A DNA stretch of 40,075 nt, from contig NZ_HE578946.1 in the NCBI RefSeq assembly GCF_000321045.1, forward strand, positions 94,217 to 134,291, given 5' to 3'. Source of the DNA: Phytobacter massiliensis JC163. Lineage in GTDB: Bacteria > Pseudomonadota > Gammaproteobacteria > Enterobacterales > Enterobacteriaceae. The notes under the pieces were generated by a model, which saw only the letters and a list, made by a program, of their open reading frames with translations, ran no database searches and had not been told where the DNA came from. Both the position numbers and the translations under genes were made by a program. The first letter of the stretch is position 1, and each line of letters starts with the position of its first letter. Below are positions 21,001 to 32,012 of the stretch, one piece after another.

Positions 21001-21051
21001 TTGAAAAATTGTCGCTGACCTGGGGCCTTGTACCCGGGTCAGTTTTCTTTT
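20997..21051 (+). ncRNA. graL: GraL-type short RNA from the greA leader
   Basis: CTGACCTGGG (21015-21024) pairs over ten bases, one of them G-U, with CCCGGGTCAG (21033-21042), followed by TTTTCTTTT. This intrinsic terminator sits in the greA 5' leader, 94 bases before the ATG, so most transcripts should end as an RNA of about 50 nucleotides. GraL is the corresponding E. coli leader RNA. The 5' end given here is inferred from the promoter position. Confidence 0.65.
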
Positions 21052-21144
21052 GCTTCTGGCCGGGGGTATGCGCCTGAAACCGGGCAGATATAGCAACCGG
21101 GGCGATACGTCGCTCCTTACAGGAATGTTTAAGAGGTATAACAA

Positions 21145-21621
21145 ATGCAAGCTATTCCGATGACCTTACGTGGTGCCGAAAAACTACGCGAAGAACTGGA
21201 TTTTCTGAAATCCGTACGCCGTCCAGAAATCATTGCGGCTATCGCCGAAGCGCGTGAGCATGGCGATCTGAAAGAGAACGCGGAATATCACGCGGCGCGC
21301 GAGCAACAGGGCTTCTGCGAAGGGCGTATCAAAGATATCGAAGCAAAACTGTCCAATGCGCAGGTTATCGACATCTCCAAAATGCCGAACAATGGCCGGG
21401 TGATTTTTGGTAGCACCGTAACGGTGTTAAACCTGGATAATGACGAAGAGCAAACGTATCGCATTGTGGGTGACGATGAGGCGGATTTTAAGCAAAATCT
21501 GATCTCGGTGAACTCGCCTATCGCCCGCGGCCTGATTGGCAAAGAGCAGGATGATGTTGTCGTGATCCGTACGCCAGGCGGCGACGTGGAATTCGAAATT
21601 ATCAAAGTCGAATACCTCTGA
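21145..21621 (+). CDS. greA: Transcription elongation factor GreA
   Basis: A 158-residue GreA. The N-terminal coiled coil (about 1-75) carries the acidic tip [20 protein letters not shown], which enters the polymerase secondary channel and triggers cleavage of backtracked RNA. The C-terminal FKBP-like domain (about 80-158) docks on RNA polymerase. An AAGAGG ribosome site precedes the ATG. Expression is probably set by leader attenuation (see the GraL entry) and by two overlapping promoters. Confidence 0.98.
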   Translation: MQAIPMTLRGAEKLREELDFLKSVRRPEIIAAIAEAREHGDLKENAEYHAAREQQGFCEGRIKDIEAKLSNAQVIDISKMPNNGRVIFGSTVTVLNLDNDEEQTYRIVGDDEADFKQNLISVNSPIARGLIGKEQDDVVVIRTPGGDVEFEIIKVEYL

Positions 21622-21664
21622 TCGCGGCGTTGAGCGCCATTGTTGACGTTTTGTAAAGAAAAGA

Positions 21665-21688
21665 AAAAGGCCGCAGTGCGGCCTTTTA
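21665..21688. terminator. Terminator after greA
   Basis: AAAAGGCCGC (21665-21674) and GCGGCCTTTT (21678-21687) form a perfect stem with a three-base loop. The flanking A and T runs make it usable from both strands, so it may also end the convergent yhbY transcript. Confidence 0.85.
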
Positions 21689-21773
21689 ACAACTCAGAGA
21701 GCGTGGCATTTTGCTCGTCTGTTAGCGAAAACCCCTCGTTTTACACAGATTTTGTGTTCAATTAAGGATATTC

Positions 21774-22067
21774 TTAGCGCGGCAGCGAGATTTTGCGCTC
21801 TTTAGCAGGACGATAAAGCACCAGCGTTTTACCGATGACCTGTACATTACAGGCGCCGGTTTCGCGTACGATAGCGTCCACAATCAAGGTTTTGGTTTCG
21901 CGGTCTTCGGTAGCGATTTTGACCTTGATAAGCTCATGGTGCTCTAACGCTTGTTCGATCTCGGCCAGCACCCCCTCGGTCAAACCATTATTGCCAAGCA
22001 TAACTACTGGCTTGAGCGGATGTGCCAGACCTTTCAGGTGCTGTTTTTGTTTAGTACTCAGATTCAT
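21774..22067 (-). CDS. yhbY: Ribosome assembly RNA-binding protein YhbY
   Basis: A 97-residue single CRM-domain protein (LKGLAHPLKPVVMLGNNGLTEGVL; the GxxG-type loop is GNNG). It binds pre-50S particles and takes part in large-subunit assembly. It is divergent from rlmE, another 50S factor, with a 121-base gap holding a heat-shock-like promoter for rlmE. Confidence 0.95.
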   Translation of the reverse strand: MNLSTKQKQHLKGLAHPLKPVVMLGNNGLTEGVLAEIEQALEHHELIKVKIATEDRETKTLIVDAIVRETGACNVQVIGKTLVLYRPAKERKISLPR

Positions 22068-22090
22068 CGTATATTTTGCTTACGTTGGGA

Positions 22091-22118
22091 TTGAAAACGG
22101 GTCATTCTACCGCCATCT
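22091..22118 (+). promoter_or_regulatory. Sigma-32-like heat-shock promoter of rlmE-ftsH
   Basis: TTGAAA (22091-22096) and CGCCATCT (22111-22118) are separated by 14 bases. This fits the heat-shock pattern CTTGAAA / CCCCATnT with one mismatch in the -10 box. rlmE-ftsH is heat-inducible in E. coli. Confidence 0.6.
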
Positions 22119-22188
22119 CCCATATATCACCAAATCGCTGCGTGGAATTTTACGTTGCTGTATGCGATGAACCCGGACGGAATGTGAA

Positions 22189-22815
22189 ATGACAGGTAAA
22201 AAGCGTTCTGCCAGCTCGAGCCGCTGGCTTCAGGAACACTTTAGCGATAAATATGTTCAACAGGCACAGAAAAAGGGGTTACGTTCCCGTGCCTGGTTTA
22301 AACTTGATGAAATACAGCAAAGTGACAAACTTTTTAAGCCGGGAATGACTATCGTCGATCTCGGTGCTGCTCCCGGAGGCTGGTCGCAATATGCGGTGTC
22401 GCAAATCGGGGGAACAGGCCGCATCATCGCCTGCGATCTTTTACCTATGGATCCAATCGTTGGTGTGGACTTCCTTCAGGGCGACTTTCGTGATGAATTA
22501 GTTCTGAAAGCATTACTGGAACGCGTAGGTGACAGTAAAGTACAAGTTGTCATGTCAGATATGGCACCAAATATGTGCGGAACACCGGCGGTGGACATCC
22601 CCCGCGCCATGTATCTGGTTGAGCTAGCGTTAGAAATGTGTCGTGATGTACTAGCGCCTGGTGGTAGTTTTGTTGTGAAGGTGTTTCAGGGCGAAGGTTT
22701 CGAGGAGTATCTTAAGGAAATTCGCTCCCTGTTTGCGAAGGTTAAAGTTCGTAAGCCGGACTCTTCCCGGGCGCGTTCCCGAGAAGTGTATATTGTAGCG
22801 ACCGGGCGAAAATGA
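22189..22815 (+). CDS. rlmE: 23S rRNA 2'-O-ribose U2552 methyltransferase
   Basis: A 208-residue Rossmann-fold methyltransferase. The SAM motif is [12 protein letters not shown] (56-67). The catalytic tetrad K38, D124, K164 and E199 is intact at the expected residues. It methylates U2552 in the A-loop at a late stage of 50S maturation. The gene is heat-shock-linked and lies 93 bases before ftsH, forming the conserved rlmE-ftsH pair. Confidence 0.97.
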   Translation: MTGKKRSASSSRWLQEHFSDKYVQQAQKKGLRSRAWFKLDEIQQSDKLFKPGMTIVDLGAAPGGWSQYAVSQIGGTGRIIACDLLPMDPIVGVDFLQGDFRDELVLKALLERVGDSKVQVVMSDMAPNMCGTPAVDIPRAMYLVELALEMCRDVLAPGGSFVVKVFQGEGFEEYLKEIRSLFAKVKVRKPDSSRARSREVYIVATGRK

Positions 22816-22908
22816 TAACCGGTGGATTTCATACGAAAGTTTGAATGAAACTGGATATAGAGTATCCTGACGCTGTTTTTAACACAGTTGTAATATGAGG
22901 TTAATCCC

Positions 22909-24849
22909 TTGAGTGACATGGCGAAAAACCTAATACTCTGGCTGGTCATTGCCGTTGTGCTGATGTCAGTATTCCAGAGCTTTGGGCCCAGCGAGTCTAA
23001 TGGCCGTAAGGTGGAGTACTCTACCTTCCTGCAGGAGGTCAATCAGGACCAGGTTCGCGAAGCGCGTATCAACGGACGTGAGATCAACGTTACCAAGAAA
23101 GATAGTAACCGTTACACGACTTACATCCCGGTTAACGATCCGAAGCTGCTTGATAACCTTTTAACTAAAAACGTTAAAGTGGTTGGCGAGCCGCCGGAAG
23201 AACCAAGCCTGCTGGCTTCAATCTTTATCTCCTGGTTCCCGATGCTGTTGCTGATTGGGGTCTGGATATTCTTTATGCGCCAGATGCAGGGCGGCGGTGG
23301 CAAAGGCGCCATGTCGTTCGGCAAGAGCAAGGCGCGTATGCTCACCGAAGATCAGATCAAAACCACCTTTGCTGACGTTGCTGGCTGCGACGAAGCGAAA
23401 GAAGAGGTGGGCGAGCTGGTGGAATACCTGCGTGAGCCGAGCCGCTTCCAGAAGCTGGGCGGTAAGATCCCGAAAGGCGTTCTGATGGTGGGGCCTCCGG
23501 GTACCGGTAAAACCCTGCTGGCGAAAGCGATCGCCGGTGAAGCGAAGGTTCCGTTCTTCACCATTTCCGGTTCTGACTTCGTGGAAATGTTTGTGGGTGT
23601 CGGCGCATCCCGTGTGCGTGACATGTTCGAACAGGCCAAGAAAGCGGCACCGTGCATTATCTTCATCGATGAAATCGACGCCGTAGGTCGCCAGCGTGGC
23701 GCGGGTCTCGGCGGCGGTCACGACGAACGTGAACAGACGCTGAACCAGATGCTGGTTGAGATGGATGGCTTTGAAGGTAATGAAGGCATTATCGTTATCG
23801 CAGCGACCAACCGCCCGGACGTTCTTGACCCGGCGCTGCTGCGTCCAGGCCGTTTCGACCGTCAGGTTGTGGTCGGTCTGCCGGATGTTCGCGGTCGTGA
23901 GCAGATCCTGAAAGTCCATATGCGTCGCGTTCCGCTGGCGCCGGATATCGACGCGGCGATTATCGCGCGTGGTACGCCTGGCTTCTCCGGTGCGGACCTG
24001 GCAAACCTGGTAAACGAAGCGGCGCTGTTTGCTGCTCGTGGCAACAAACGCGTTGTATCGATGGTTGAGTTCGAAAAAGCGAAAGACAAAATCATGATGG
24101 GTGCGGAACGCCGCTCCATGGTGATGACGGAAGCGCAGAAAGAATCGACCGCATACCACGAAGCGGGCCACGCGATTATCGGTCGCCTGGTACCGGAACA
24201 CGATCCGGTACATAAAGTAACGATTATTCCGCGCGGTCGCGCGCTGGGCGTAACGTTCTTCCTGCCGGAAGGCGACGCTATCAGCGCCAGCCGTCAGAAG
24301 CTGGAAAGCCAGATCTCTACCCTGTACGGCGGTCGTCTGGCGGAAGAGATCATTTATGGTGCGGAACATGTTTCCACCGGTGCGTCGAACGACATTAAAG
24401 TCGCGACTAACCTGGCGCGTAACATGGTGACTCAGTGGGGCTTCTCCGACAAACTCGGTCCGCTGCTGTATGCGGAAGAAGAGGGTGAGGTGTTCCTGGG
24501 GCGTAGCGTGGCGAAAGCCAAGCATATGTCCGATGAAACCGCGCGTATTATCGACCAGGAAGTGAAATCGCTGATTGAGCGTAACTACAATCGCGCCCGT
24601 CAGCTCCTGAACGATAACATGGACATTCTGCACGCGATGAAAGATGCGCTCATGAAATATGAGACCATCGATGCGCCGCAAATCGACGATTTGATGGCTC
24701 GCCGCGATGTTCGCCCGCCTGCGGGTTGGGAAGAGCCGGGTGCCGGTAATTCAGACAGCAACGGTACGCCGCGCGCGCCGCGTCCGGTTGATGAACCGCG
24801 CACGCCGAACCCGGGCAACACCATGTTTGAACAGCTGGGCGACAAATAA
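22909..24849 (+). CDS. ftsH: ATP-dependent zinc metalloprotease FtsH
   Basis: A membrane-bound AAA+ protease of 646 residues from a TTG start, or 643 from the ATG three codons later. TTG (22909) is favoured because the GAGG ribosome site at about 22897-22900 is nine bases from it and too far from the ATG. Two transmembrane segments (about 8-25 and 99-120) flank a periplasmic domain. The AAA module has GPPGTGKT, Walker B IIFIDEID and the second region of homology. The zinc protease carries HEAGH. The C-terminal tail is proline-rich. FtsH degrades LpxC, sigma-32 and misassembled membrane proteins, and so links the heat-shock response to LPS balance. Confidence 0.98.
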   Translation: MSDMAKNLILWLVIAVVLMSVFQSFGPSESNGRKVEYSTFLQEVNQDQVREARINGREINVTKKDSNRYTTYIPVNDPKLLDNLLTKNVKVVGEPPEEPSLLASIFISWFPMLLLIGVWIFFMRQMQGGGGKGAMSFGKSKARMLTEDQIKTTFADVAGCDEAKEEVGELVEYLREPSRFQKLGGKIPKGVLMVGPPGTGKTLLAKAIAGEAKVPFFTISGSDFVEMFVGVGASRVRDMFEQAKKAAPCIIFIDEIDAVGRQRGAGLGGGHDEREQTLNQMLVEMDGFEGNEGIIVIAATNRPDVLDPALLRPGRFDRQVVVGLPDVRGREQILKVHMRRVPLAPDIDAAIIARGTPGFSGADLANLVNEAALFAARGNKRVVSMVEFEKAKDKIMMGAERRSMVMTEAQKESTAYHEAGHAIIGRLVPEHDPVHKVTIIPRGRALGVTFFLPEGDAISASRQKLESQISTLYGGRLAEEIIYGAEHVSTGASNDIKVATNLARNMVTQWGFSDKLGPLLYAEEEGEVFLGRSVAKAKHMSDETARIIDQEVKSLIERNYNRARQLLNDNMDILHAMKDALMKYETIDAPQIDDLMARRDVRPPAGWEEPGAGNSDSNGTPRAPRPVDEPRTPNPGNTMFEQLGDK

Positions 24850-24882
24850 GTCCGGCGACTGAACATGCGTTGTTGTGCTAAA

Positions 24883-24910
24883 ACCCTGGAGCTTGCTCCA
24901 GGGTTTTTTT
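24883..24910 (+). terminator. Terminator after ftsH
   Basis: ACCCTGGAGC and GCTCCAGGGT form a ten-pair stem with a TT loop and a seven-T tail, 34 bases after the ftsH stop. Confidence 0.92.
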
Positions 24911-24958
24911 ATTGTTGCTCATCTTAATGGCCTAACTTTACTCATGCAGGGATAAACC

Positions 24959-25807
24959 ATGAAGCTTTTTGCCCAGGATTCGTCGCTCGATCTCAGCCAT
25001 CCACACGTCATGGGGATTCTTAACGTTACCCCCGACTCTTTTTCCGACGGCGGCGCCCACAACACGCTTATCGAGGCGGTGAAGCACGCCAACCTGATGA
25101 TTAATGCCGGCGCGACCATCGTGGATGTTGGTGGCGAATCGACGCGCCCAGGCGCCGCTGACGTCAGCGTTGAAGAAGAGCTGGCGCGGGTTATCCCCGT
25201 GGTGGAAGCCATTGCGCAGCGCTTCGAGGTATGGATTTCTGTTGATACGTCTAAACCGGAAGTGATTCGTGAGGCGGCGAAAGTAGGCGCTCACATCATC
25301 AACGACATTCGCTCGCTGAGCGAGCCGGGCGCTCTCGAGGCGGCAGCGGAAACCGGCCTGCCTGTCTGCCTGATGCATATGCAGGGGCAGCCGAAAACGA
25401 TGCAGGACGCGCCGAAGTATGATGATGTCTTTGCTGACGTCAATCGTTACTTTTATGAACAAATAGAGCGTTGTGTGCGTGCCGGTATCGCAAAAGAGAA
25501 ATTGTTGCTCGACCCCGGATTTGGTTTCGGTAAGAATCTCTCCCACAACTATGCGCTACTGGCCCGGCTCGGGGAGTTTCATCACTTCGGCTTGCCGCTT
25601 CTGGTTGGCATGTCGCGTAAATCAATGGTTGGCCAGCTCCTGAATGTCGGACCTGGCGACAGGTTAAGTGGCAGCCTGGCCTGCGCGGTAATCGCCGCCA
25701 TGCAGGGTGCGCAAATTATTCGTGTTCATGATGTAAAAGAAACGGTCGAAGCCATGCGGGTGGTGGAAGCCACACTTTCAGCGAGGGAAAATAAACGCTA
25801 TGAGTAA
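24959..25807 (+). CDS. folP: Dihydropteroate synthase
   Basis: A 282-residue TIM-barrel enzyme. [14 protein letters not shown] (pterin/pABA loop 1), GGESTRPGA (loop 2) and [10 protein letters not shown] are all intact. It condenses pABA with hydroxymethyl-dihydropterin diphosphate in folate synthesis and is the sulfonamide target. No substitution known to me to give resistance is evident from reading alone. It overlaps glmM by eight bases. Confidence 0.98.
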   Translation: MKLFAQDSSLDLSHPHVMGILNVTPDSFSDGGAHNTLIEAVKHANLMINAGATIVDVGGESTRPGAADVSVEEELARVIPVVEAIAQRFEVWISVDTSKPEVIREAAKVGAHIINDIRSLSEPGALEAAAETGLPVCLMHMQGQPKTMQDAPKYDDVFADVNRYFYEQIERCVRAGIAKEKLLLDPGFGFGKNLSHNYALLARLGEFHHFGLPLLVGMSRKSMVGQLLNVGPGDRLSGSLACAVIAAMQGAQIIRVHDVKETVEAMRVVEATLSARENKRYE

Positions 25808-27137
25808 TCGTAAATATTTTGGCACCGACGGCATTCGCGGCCGCGTTGGCGATACCCCGATCACCCCCGATTTTGTTCTTAAATTAGGCTGGGCGGCTGG
25901 CAAAGTGCTGGCGCGTCACGGCTCCCGTAAAATCATTATCGGTAAAGACACCCGTATCTCCGGCTATATGCTGGAATCCGCCCTGGAAGCGGGGCTGGCG
26001 GCTGCGGGGCTTTCCGCGTCGTTCACCGGGCCGATGCCAACACCTGCGGTGGCTTATCTGACGCGGACATTCCGCGCCGAAGCCGGGATTGTGATCTCTG
26101 CCTCCCATAACCCCTTCTACGACAACGGCATCAAATTCTTCTCAATTGACGGCACCAAACTGCCGGATGAAGTGGAAGAAGCTATTGAAGCCGAGATGGA
26201 AAAAGAGATCACCTGCGTGGATTCTGCCGAGCTGGGTAAAGCCAGCCGCATTGTCGACGCCGCGGGCCGTTATATTGAGTTTTGCAAAGCCACTTTCCCC
26301 AATGAGCTGAGCCTGAGCTCGCTCAAAATCGTGGTTGACTGCGCCAATGGCGCGACCTACCACATTGCCCCGAACGTCTTCCGCGAACTGGGCGCAAAGG
26401 TTATCACCATGGGCTGTGAGCCTGATGGCGTTAACATTAACGAAGAAGTGGGCGCCACCGACGTGCGCGCGCTGCAGGCACGGGTTAAAGCGGAGAGCGC
26501 CGATCTCGGCATCGCCTTTGATGGCGATGGCGACAGGGTGATCATGGTCGACCACGAAGGTAATAAAGTCGATGGCGATCAAATCCTCTACATTATCGCC
26601 CGCGAGGCGCTGCGTCAGGGGCAGCTGCGCGGCGGCGCAGTCGGTACGCTGATGAGCAACATGGGGCTGGAACTGGGGCTAAAACAGCTCGGCATCCCGT
26701 TTGCGCGCGCTAAAGTCGGCGACCGCTACGTGCTGGAAAAACTGCAGGAAAAAGGCTGGCGTATCGGGGCGGAAAACTCCGGCCACGTTATTTTGCTCGA
26801 TAAAACCACCACCGGCGACGGGATCGTGGCGGGCCTGCAGGTTGTCGCGGCAATCGTACGCAATCATATGAGCCTTCACGATCTGTGCAGCGGCATGAAA
26901 ATGTTCCCGCAGGTTCTGGTAAACGTTCGCTATGCTTCTGCCGATATCGATCCCCTTGAAAATGAAAACGTTAAGGCGATCACGGCCGAGGTGGAAAACG
27001 CGTTAAGCAATCGCGGACGGGTACTGCTGCGTAAATCTGGCACCGAGCCGTTAATTCGCGTGATGGTAGAAGGCGAAGACGAAAAACAGGTTACCGAGTT
27101 TGCGCATCGTATCGCTGATGCGGTGAAAGCAGTTTAA
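25800..27137 (+). CDS. glmM: Phosphoglucosamine mutase
   Basis: A 445-residue alpha-D-phosphohexomutase. The phosphoserine is S102 in [12 protein letters not shown], the metal site is FDGDGDR, and the phosphate-binding loop near the C-terminus is [12 protein letters not shown]. It converts glucosamine-6-phosphate to glucosamine-1-phosphate for UDP-GlcNAc, feeding peptidoglycan and LPS. The start overlaps the folP 3' end by eight bases, so translation is likely coupled. Confidence 0.98.
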   Translation: MSNRKYFGTDGIRGRVGDTPITPDFVLKLGWAAGKVLARHGSRKIIIGKDTRISGYMLESALEAGLAAAGLSASFTGPMPTPAVAYLTRTFRAEAGIVISASHNPFYDNGIKFFSIDGTKLPDEVEEAIEAEMEKEITCVDSAELGKASRIVDAAGRYIEFCKATFPNELSLSSLKIVVDCANGATYHIAPNVFRELGAKVITMGCEPDGVNINEEVGATDVRALQARVKAESADLGIAFDGDGDRVIMVDHEGNKVDGDQILYIIAREALRQGQLRGGAVGTLMSNMGLELGLKQLGIPFARAKVGDRYVLEKLQEKGWRIGAENSGHVILLDKTTTGDGIVAGLQVVAAIVRNHMSLHDLCSGMKMFPQVLVNVRYASADIDPLENENVKAITAEVENALSNRGRVLLRKSGTEPLIRVMVEGEDEKQVTEFAHRIADAVKAV

Positions 27138-27150
27138 TCTCTCGTCTAAA

Positions 27151-27174
27151 AAGGCGGCAAATGCCGCCTTAAAA
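27151..27174 (+). terminator. Hairpin after glmM
   Basis: AAGGCGGCA and TGCCGCCTT form a perfect nine-pair stem with an AA loop, 13 bases after glmM. The plus strand has only two T residues after the stem, so termination there may be weak. The opposite strand would have a better U-run. Confidence 0.6.
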
Positions 27175-27193
27175 ACAGGCAGATATCGCGCTT

Positions 27194-27222
27194 TTGCTGT
27201 TTTTTTCCGCACTTGATACAAT
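27194..27222 (+). promoter_or_regulatory. Sigma-70 promoter of secG-leuU
   Basis: TTGCTG (27194-27199) and TACAAT (27217-27222) with a 17-base spacer, giving a leader of about 130 bases before secG. Confidence 0.65.
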
Positions 27223-27357
27223 GCGATAAAAATGCCCTTGCGAAGGTCATTCGCTTTGGTTAGTATTCACACCCGCTTCAGTGGGAAAGTTTAACGGCCC
27301 CCACGTTATTGGTTTGAAGCATTGGCAGGCGGCAACCCCGCAAGGAACAGGTTGATT

Positions 27358-27690
27358 ATGTACGAAGCTCTTTTAGTTATTTTCCTTATTGTGGCAATTG
27401 GCCTTGTTGGTTTAATCATGCTGCAACAGGGTAAAGGCGCTGATATGGGAGCCTCATTTGGCGCAGGCGCTTCTGCAACGTTATTCGGTTCAAGTGGTTC
27501 TGGTAACTTCATGACCCGTATTACTGCTATCCTGGGCACGCTGTTCTTCATTATCAGCCTGGTGCTGGGTAACATTAATGCCAACAAAACCAATAAAGGA
27601 AGCGAATGGGAAACACTGAGCGCGCCAGCGAAAACTGAGCAGACTCAGCCAGCAGCTCCGGCACTGCCGAGCAGCGATATCCCGAAATAA
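27358..27690 (+). CDS. secG: Preprotein translocase subunit SecG
   Basis: A 110-residue membrane protein. Two hydrophobic helices (about 2-22 and 52-72) are joined by the conserved cytoplasmic loop LQQGKGADMGASFGAGASATLFGSSG, and the C-terminal tail is rich in Q/P/A. SecG assists the SecYE channel and SecA cycling. An ATG twelve codons upstream is in frame but has no homology; MYEALL is the family start. leuU follows eleven bases after the stop, so the two are probably cotranscribed. Confidence 0.97.
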   Translation: MYEALLVIFLIVAIGLVGLIMLQQGKGADMGASFGAGASATLFGSSGSGNFMTRITAILGTLFFIISLVLGNINANKTNKGSEWETLSAPAKTEQTQPAAPALPSSDIPK

Positions 27691-27701
27691 GAAGTAGTCG
27701 T

Positions 27702-27788
27702 ACCGAGGTGGTGGAATTGGTAGACACGCTACCTTGAGGTGGTAGTGCCCTAACGGGCTTGTGGGTTCGAGTCCCATCCTCGGTACCA
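27702..27788 (+). tRNA. leuU: tRNA-Leu (GAG)
   Basis: An 87-base class II tRNA with encoded CCA. The acceptor stem is ACCGAGG/CCTCGGT, the anticodon stem CTACC/GGTAG around TTGAGGT gives anticodon GAG at 27736-27738, and there is a long variable arm (TGCCCTAACGGGCTT region) and a TTCGAGT T-loop. It reads CUC/CUU leucine codons. It lies directly behind secG, as in E. coli. Confidence 0.97.
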
Positions 27789-27800
27789 ATATTCCGAAAG

Positions 27801-27828
27801 AAAGACGCTGAAAAGCGTCTTTTTTTTC
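27801..27828 (+). terminator. Terminator after leuU
   Basis: AAAGACGCT and AGCGTCTTT around a GAAA loop with a long T-run, twelve bases after the tRNA 3' end. Confidence 0.92.
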
Positions 27829-27921
27829 GTCTGTAGAAAAGCATCGTTCATTAAAAAAGCCGCTTGCGCGGCTTGAGATTGCTGACAAAACCGTGAGTGA
27901 TGAAAGAGCGGCACAATGACG

Positions 27922-27988
27922 GTAGCCCGGATAAGGCGTTTCGCCGCATCCGGGAGTCCCGGGTGCGCTGTTTGCTTACCCGGGCTAC
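27922..27988. repeat. REP palindrome pair (REP cluster C)
   Basis: Two inverted units beginning GTAGCCCGGATAAGGCG and ending CCCGGGCTAC. Same family as clusters A and B. It lies between the convergent leuU and argG transcription units. Confidence 0.8.
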
Positions 27989-28039
27989 GCCGTTCCATCA
28001 ATTCCTGTTGGCTTTGTCTTTTATATCTTTCAGGCTCGA

Positions 28040-29482
<1,443 letters not shown>

Positions 29483-29485
29483 ATA

Positions 29486-29503
29486 ACTGAGTTTTCATTT
29501 AAT
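29486..29503. promoter_or_regulatory. ARG box 2 (ArgR operator) of argG
   Basis: ACTGAGTTTTCATTTAAT matches the ArgR consensus with one mismatch in each half-site and lies exactly three bases from box 1, the standard spacing for a bound ArgR hexamer. Confidence 0.6.
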
Positions 29504-29615
29504 CATCTTTTCGCGATGACAGGAAGAGCGGAGTGTTATTTTCATTGCGATAATGACTTCGCAACCGCTATAAAATCACACCCGCGAAAGGGCGTACAGG
29601 TAAAAGCCGCCAGGG

Positions 29616-29645
29616 TTGACAGTTAGTTATGTTTATCAATATAAT
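29616..29645 (+). promoter_or_regulatory. Consensus sigma-70 promoter upstream of metY
   Basis: TTGACA (29616-29621) and TATAAT (29640-29645), both perfect consensus hexamers, with an 18-base spacer. They lie about 90 bases ahead of the initiator tRNA gene. Confidence 0.75.
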
Positions 29646-29692
29646 GAAGGCCGATTATACGTCCCGTCTTCGGTACCAAATCCCAGCATTAT

Positions 29693-29721
29693 TTGCAAAT
29701 CTGCTGCTAAACGAGTAGAAT
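29693..29721 (+). promoter_or_regulatory. Proximal promoter of metY
   Basis: TTGCAA (29693-29698) and TAGAAT (29716-29721) with 17 bases between. Transcription would begin near 29728, nine bases before the mature tRNA end, suiting a short 5' leader. Confidence 0.65.
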
Positions 29722-29736
29722 TTGCCACGTTTCAGG

Positions 29737-29813
<77 letters not shown>

Positions 29814-29936
29814 CTTTCCCTAAGTGTTCTTTTTCAAATATACTATGGAGACGTAACGCCTTCGTATCTGGATTTGAAAAAAATACTCCCGGAAGGTTCT
29901 CCAGGCCGCAGTTGCGGCTATAGGGTTCAGTTATTT

Positions 29937-29962
29937 AAAGCCCCGATTTATCGGGGTTTTTT
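29937..29962 (+). terminator. Terminator between metY and rimP
   Basis: AAAGCCCCGA/TCGGGGTTTTTT with a TTTA loop. It lies inside the operon and should limit read-through from metY into rimP-nusA, a point where NusA could act on its own transcript. The remaining sequence between metY and this stem holds no gene that I can support. Confidence 0.88.
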
Positions 29963-30020
29963 GTTATCTGACTACGGAATAACTGGGCTTTACGCCCTTT
30001 TTTATGTCTTGGGGGTGGGC

Positions 30021-30473
30021 TTGTCCACATTAGAGCAAAAATTAACAGAGATGATCACAGCACCGGTTGAAGCGCTGGGCTATGAACTGGTCGGCATTGA
30101 ATTTGTGCGTGGTCGCACATCCACGCTGCGCATCTATATTGATAGTGAAGATGGCATCACTGTTGATGATTGCGCCGATGTTAGCCACCAGGTCAGCGCG
30201 GTGATGGACGTTGAAGATCCTATCACCGTTGCCTACAACCTGGAGGTGTCCTCGCCCGGTCTCGATCGTCCAATGTTTACAGCGGAACACTACCAGCGTT
30301 TTATGGGTGAAGAGGTTGCGCTGGTCTTGCGTATGGCGGTGCAGAACCGTCGTAAATGGCAGGGCATTATTAAAGGCGTCGATGGCGAGATGATCACCGT
30401 TACGGTCGAAGGTAAAGATGAAGTGTTCGCATTGAGTAATATCCAGAAAGCGAACCTGGTCCCCCACTTTTAA
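30021..30473 (+). CDS. rimP: Ribosome maturation factor RimP
   Basis: A 150-residue protein acting in late 30S maturation. N-terminal (about 1-80) and Sm-like C-terminal (about 85-150) domains are recognisable, with [11 protein letters not shown] at the junction. The sequence homologous to the family begins STLEQKL, which puts the initiator at TTG 30021, preceded by GGGGGTGG. An ATG at 29874 would add 49 residues across the upstream terminator and is rejected. It lies 27 bases before nusA. Confidence 0.95.
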   Translation: MSTLEQKLTEMITAPVEALGYELVGIEFVRGRTSTLRIYIDSEDGITVDDCADVSHQVSAVMDVEDPITVAYNLEVSSPGLDRPMFTAEHYQRFMGEEVALVLRMAVQNRRKWQGIIKGVDGEMITVTVEGKDEVFALSNIQKANLVPHF

Positions 30474-30500
30474 CATCTGGATTGAGGTGAAAGGCCCCCG

Positions 30501-31988
30501 ATGAATAAAGAAATTTTGGCTGTTGTTGAAGCTGTTTCTAACGAAAAAGCGCTGCCGCGTGAAAAAATTTTTGAAGCGCTGGAAAGTGCTCTGGCTACAG
30601 CAACCAAGAAAAAATACGAGCAAGAGATCGATGTTCGCGTAGAAATCGATCGTAAGAGTGGTGATTTCGATACTTTCCGCCGTTGGCTCGTGGTGGAAGA
30701 GGTCACCCAACCGACTCGCGAAATCACGCTGGAAGCGGCGCGCTACGAAGATGAAAGTCTGAACGTGGGTGATTTTGTTGAAGATCAGATTGAATCTGTC
30801 ACCTTTGACCGCATTACTACTCAGACGGCAAAACAGGTTATCGTGCAGAAAGTGCGCGAAGCCGAACGTGCGATGGTCGTCGATCAGTTCCGTGAACACG
30901 AAGGTGAAATCATCACCGGCGTGGTGAAGAAAGTGAACCGCGATAACATCACGCTGGATCTGGGCAACAATGCCGAAGCCGTTATCCTGCGTGAAGATAT
31001 GCTGCCGCGTGAAAACTTCCGCCCCGGCGACCGTATCCGCGGCGTGCTTTATGCGGTGCGCCCGGAAGCCCGTGGCGCACAGCTGTTTGTTACCCGCTCC
31101 AAACCGGAGATGCTGGTAGAGCTGTTCCGCATTGAAGTGCCGGAAATCGGTGAAGAAGTTATCGAAATCAAAGCAGCAGCGCGCGATCCGGGTTCCCGTG
31201 CGAAAATCGCGGTGAAAACCAACGACAAGCGTATCGATCCGGTCGGCGCATGCGTCGGTATGCGCGGCGCGCGCGTTCAGGCGGTCTCAACCGAACTGGG
31301 CGGCGAGCGCATTGATATCGTTCTGTGGGATGATAACCCCGCGCAGTTCGTGATCAACGCGATGGCTCCGGCCGATGTCGCTTCTATCGTGGTGGATGAA
31401 GATAAACACACCATGGATATCGCCGTCGAGTCCGGCAACCTGGCGCAGGCAATTGGCCGTAACGGCCAGAACGTTCGCCTGGCTTCACAGCTGAGCGGCT
31501 GGGAACTCAACGTGATGACCGTTGAAGACCTGCAGGCTAAGCATCAGGCTGAAGCGCATGCGGCAATCGATACTTTTACACGTCACCTCGACATTGACGA
31601 AGATTTCGCCACCGTCCTGGTAGAAGAAGGCTTTTCAACGCTGGAAGAGCTGGCCTATGTGCCAATGAAAGAGCTGCTGGAAATCGATGGTCTGGACGAA
31701 GAGACCGTTGAAGCCCTGCGCGAACGCGCGAAAAACGCACTGACCACTCTGGCCCTGGCGCAGGAAGAAAGCCTTGGTAATAACGAACCGGCTGAAGACC
31801 TGCTGAACCTGGAAGGGTTGGATCGTGCACTGGCGTTCAAACTGGCTGCCCGCGGTGTTTGTACGCTGGAAGATCTCGCCGATCAGGGCGTAGATGACCT
31901 GAGCGATATCGACGGTTTGACCGACGAGAAAGCCGGTGAGCTCATCATGGCCGCACGTAATATTTGCTGGTTTGGTGACGAAGCGTAA
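30501..31988 (+). CDS. nusA: Transcription termination/antitermination factor NusA
   Basis: A 495-residue NusA of the long, enteric type. It has an N-terminal RNA-polymerase-binding domain (1-130), S1 (about 135-200), KH1 and KH2 (about 205-345, [12 protein letters not shown] and [12 protein letters not shown]) and two acidic C-terminal repeats (about 350-495). The repeats bind lambda-N-type factors and the polymerase alpha subunit. It modulates pausing, termination and rRNA antitermination. It is 24 bases before infB. Confidence 0.98.
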   Translation: MNKEILAVVEAVSNEKALPREKIFEALESALATATKKKYEQEIDVRVEIDRKSGDFDTFRRWLVVEEVTQPTREITLEAARYEDESLNVGDFVEDQIESVTFDRITTQTAKQVIVQKVREAERAMVVDQFREHEGEIITGVVKKVNRDNITLDLGNNAEAVILREDMLPRENFRPGDRIRGVLYAVRPEARGAQLFVTRSKPEMLVELFRIEVPEIGEEVIEIKAAARDPGSRAKIAVKTNDKRIDPVGACVGMRGARVQAVSTELGGERIDIVLWDDNPAQFVINAMAPADVASIVVDEDKHTMDIAVESGNLAQAIGRNGQNVRLASQLSGWELNVMTVEDLQAKHQAEAHAAIDTFTRHLDIDEDFATVLVEEGFSTLEELAYVPMKELLEIDGLDEETVEALRERAKNALTTLALAQEESLGNNEPAEDLLNLEGLDRALAFKLAARGVCTLEDLADQGVDDLSDIDGLTDEKAGELIMAARNICWFGDEA

Positions 31989-32012
31989 TAAACTGTAGCA
32001 GGAAGGAACAGC

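Noticed and set aside
23218-24681. A 487-codon open frame antisense to ftsH
   Set aside because: Same reason: a codon-bias shadow of a conserved AAA protease with no recognisable domain.
27702-27788. leuU as a possible integration site for a mobile element
   Set aside because: Searched both flanks. No integrase gene and no duplicated tRNA 3' end are visible; only a terminator, a REP pair and argG follow.
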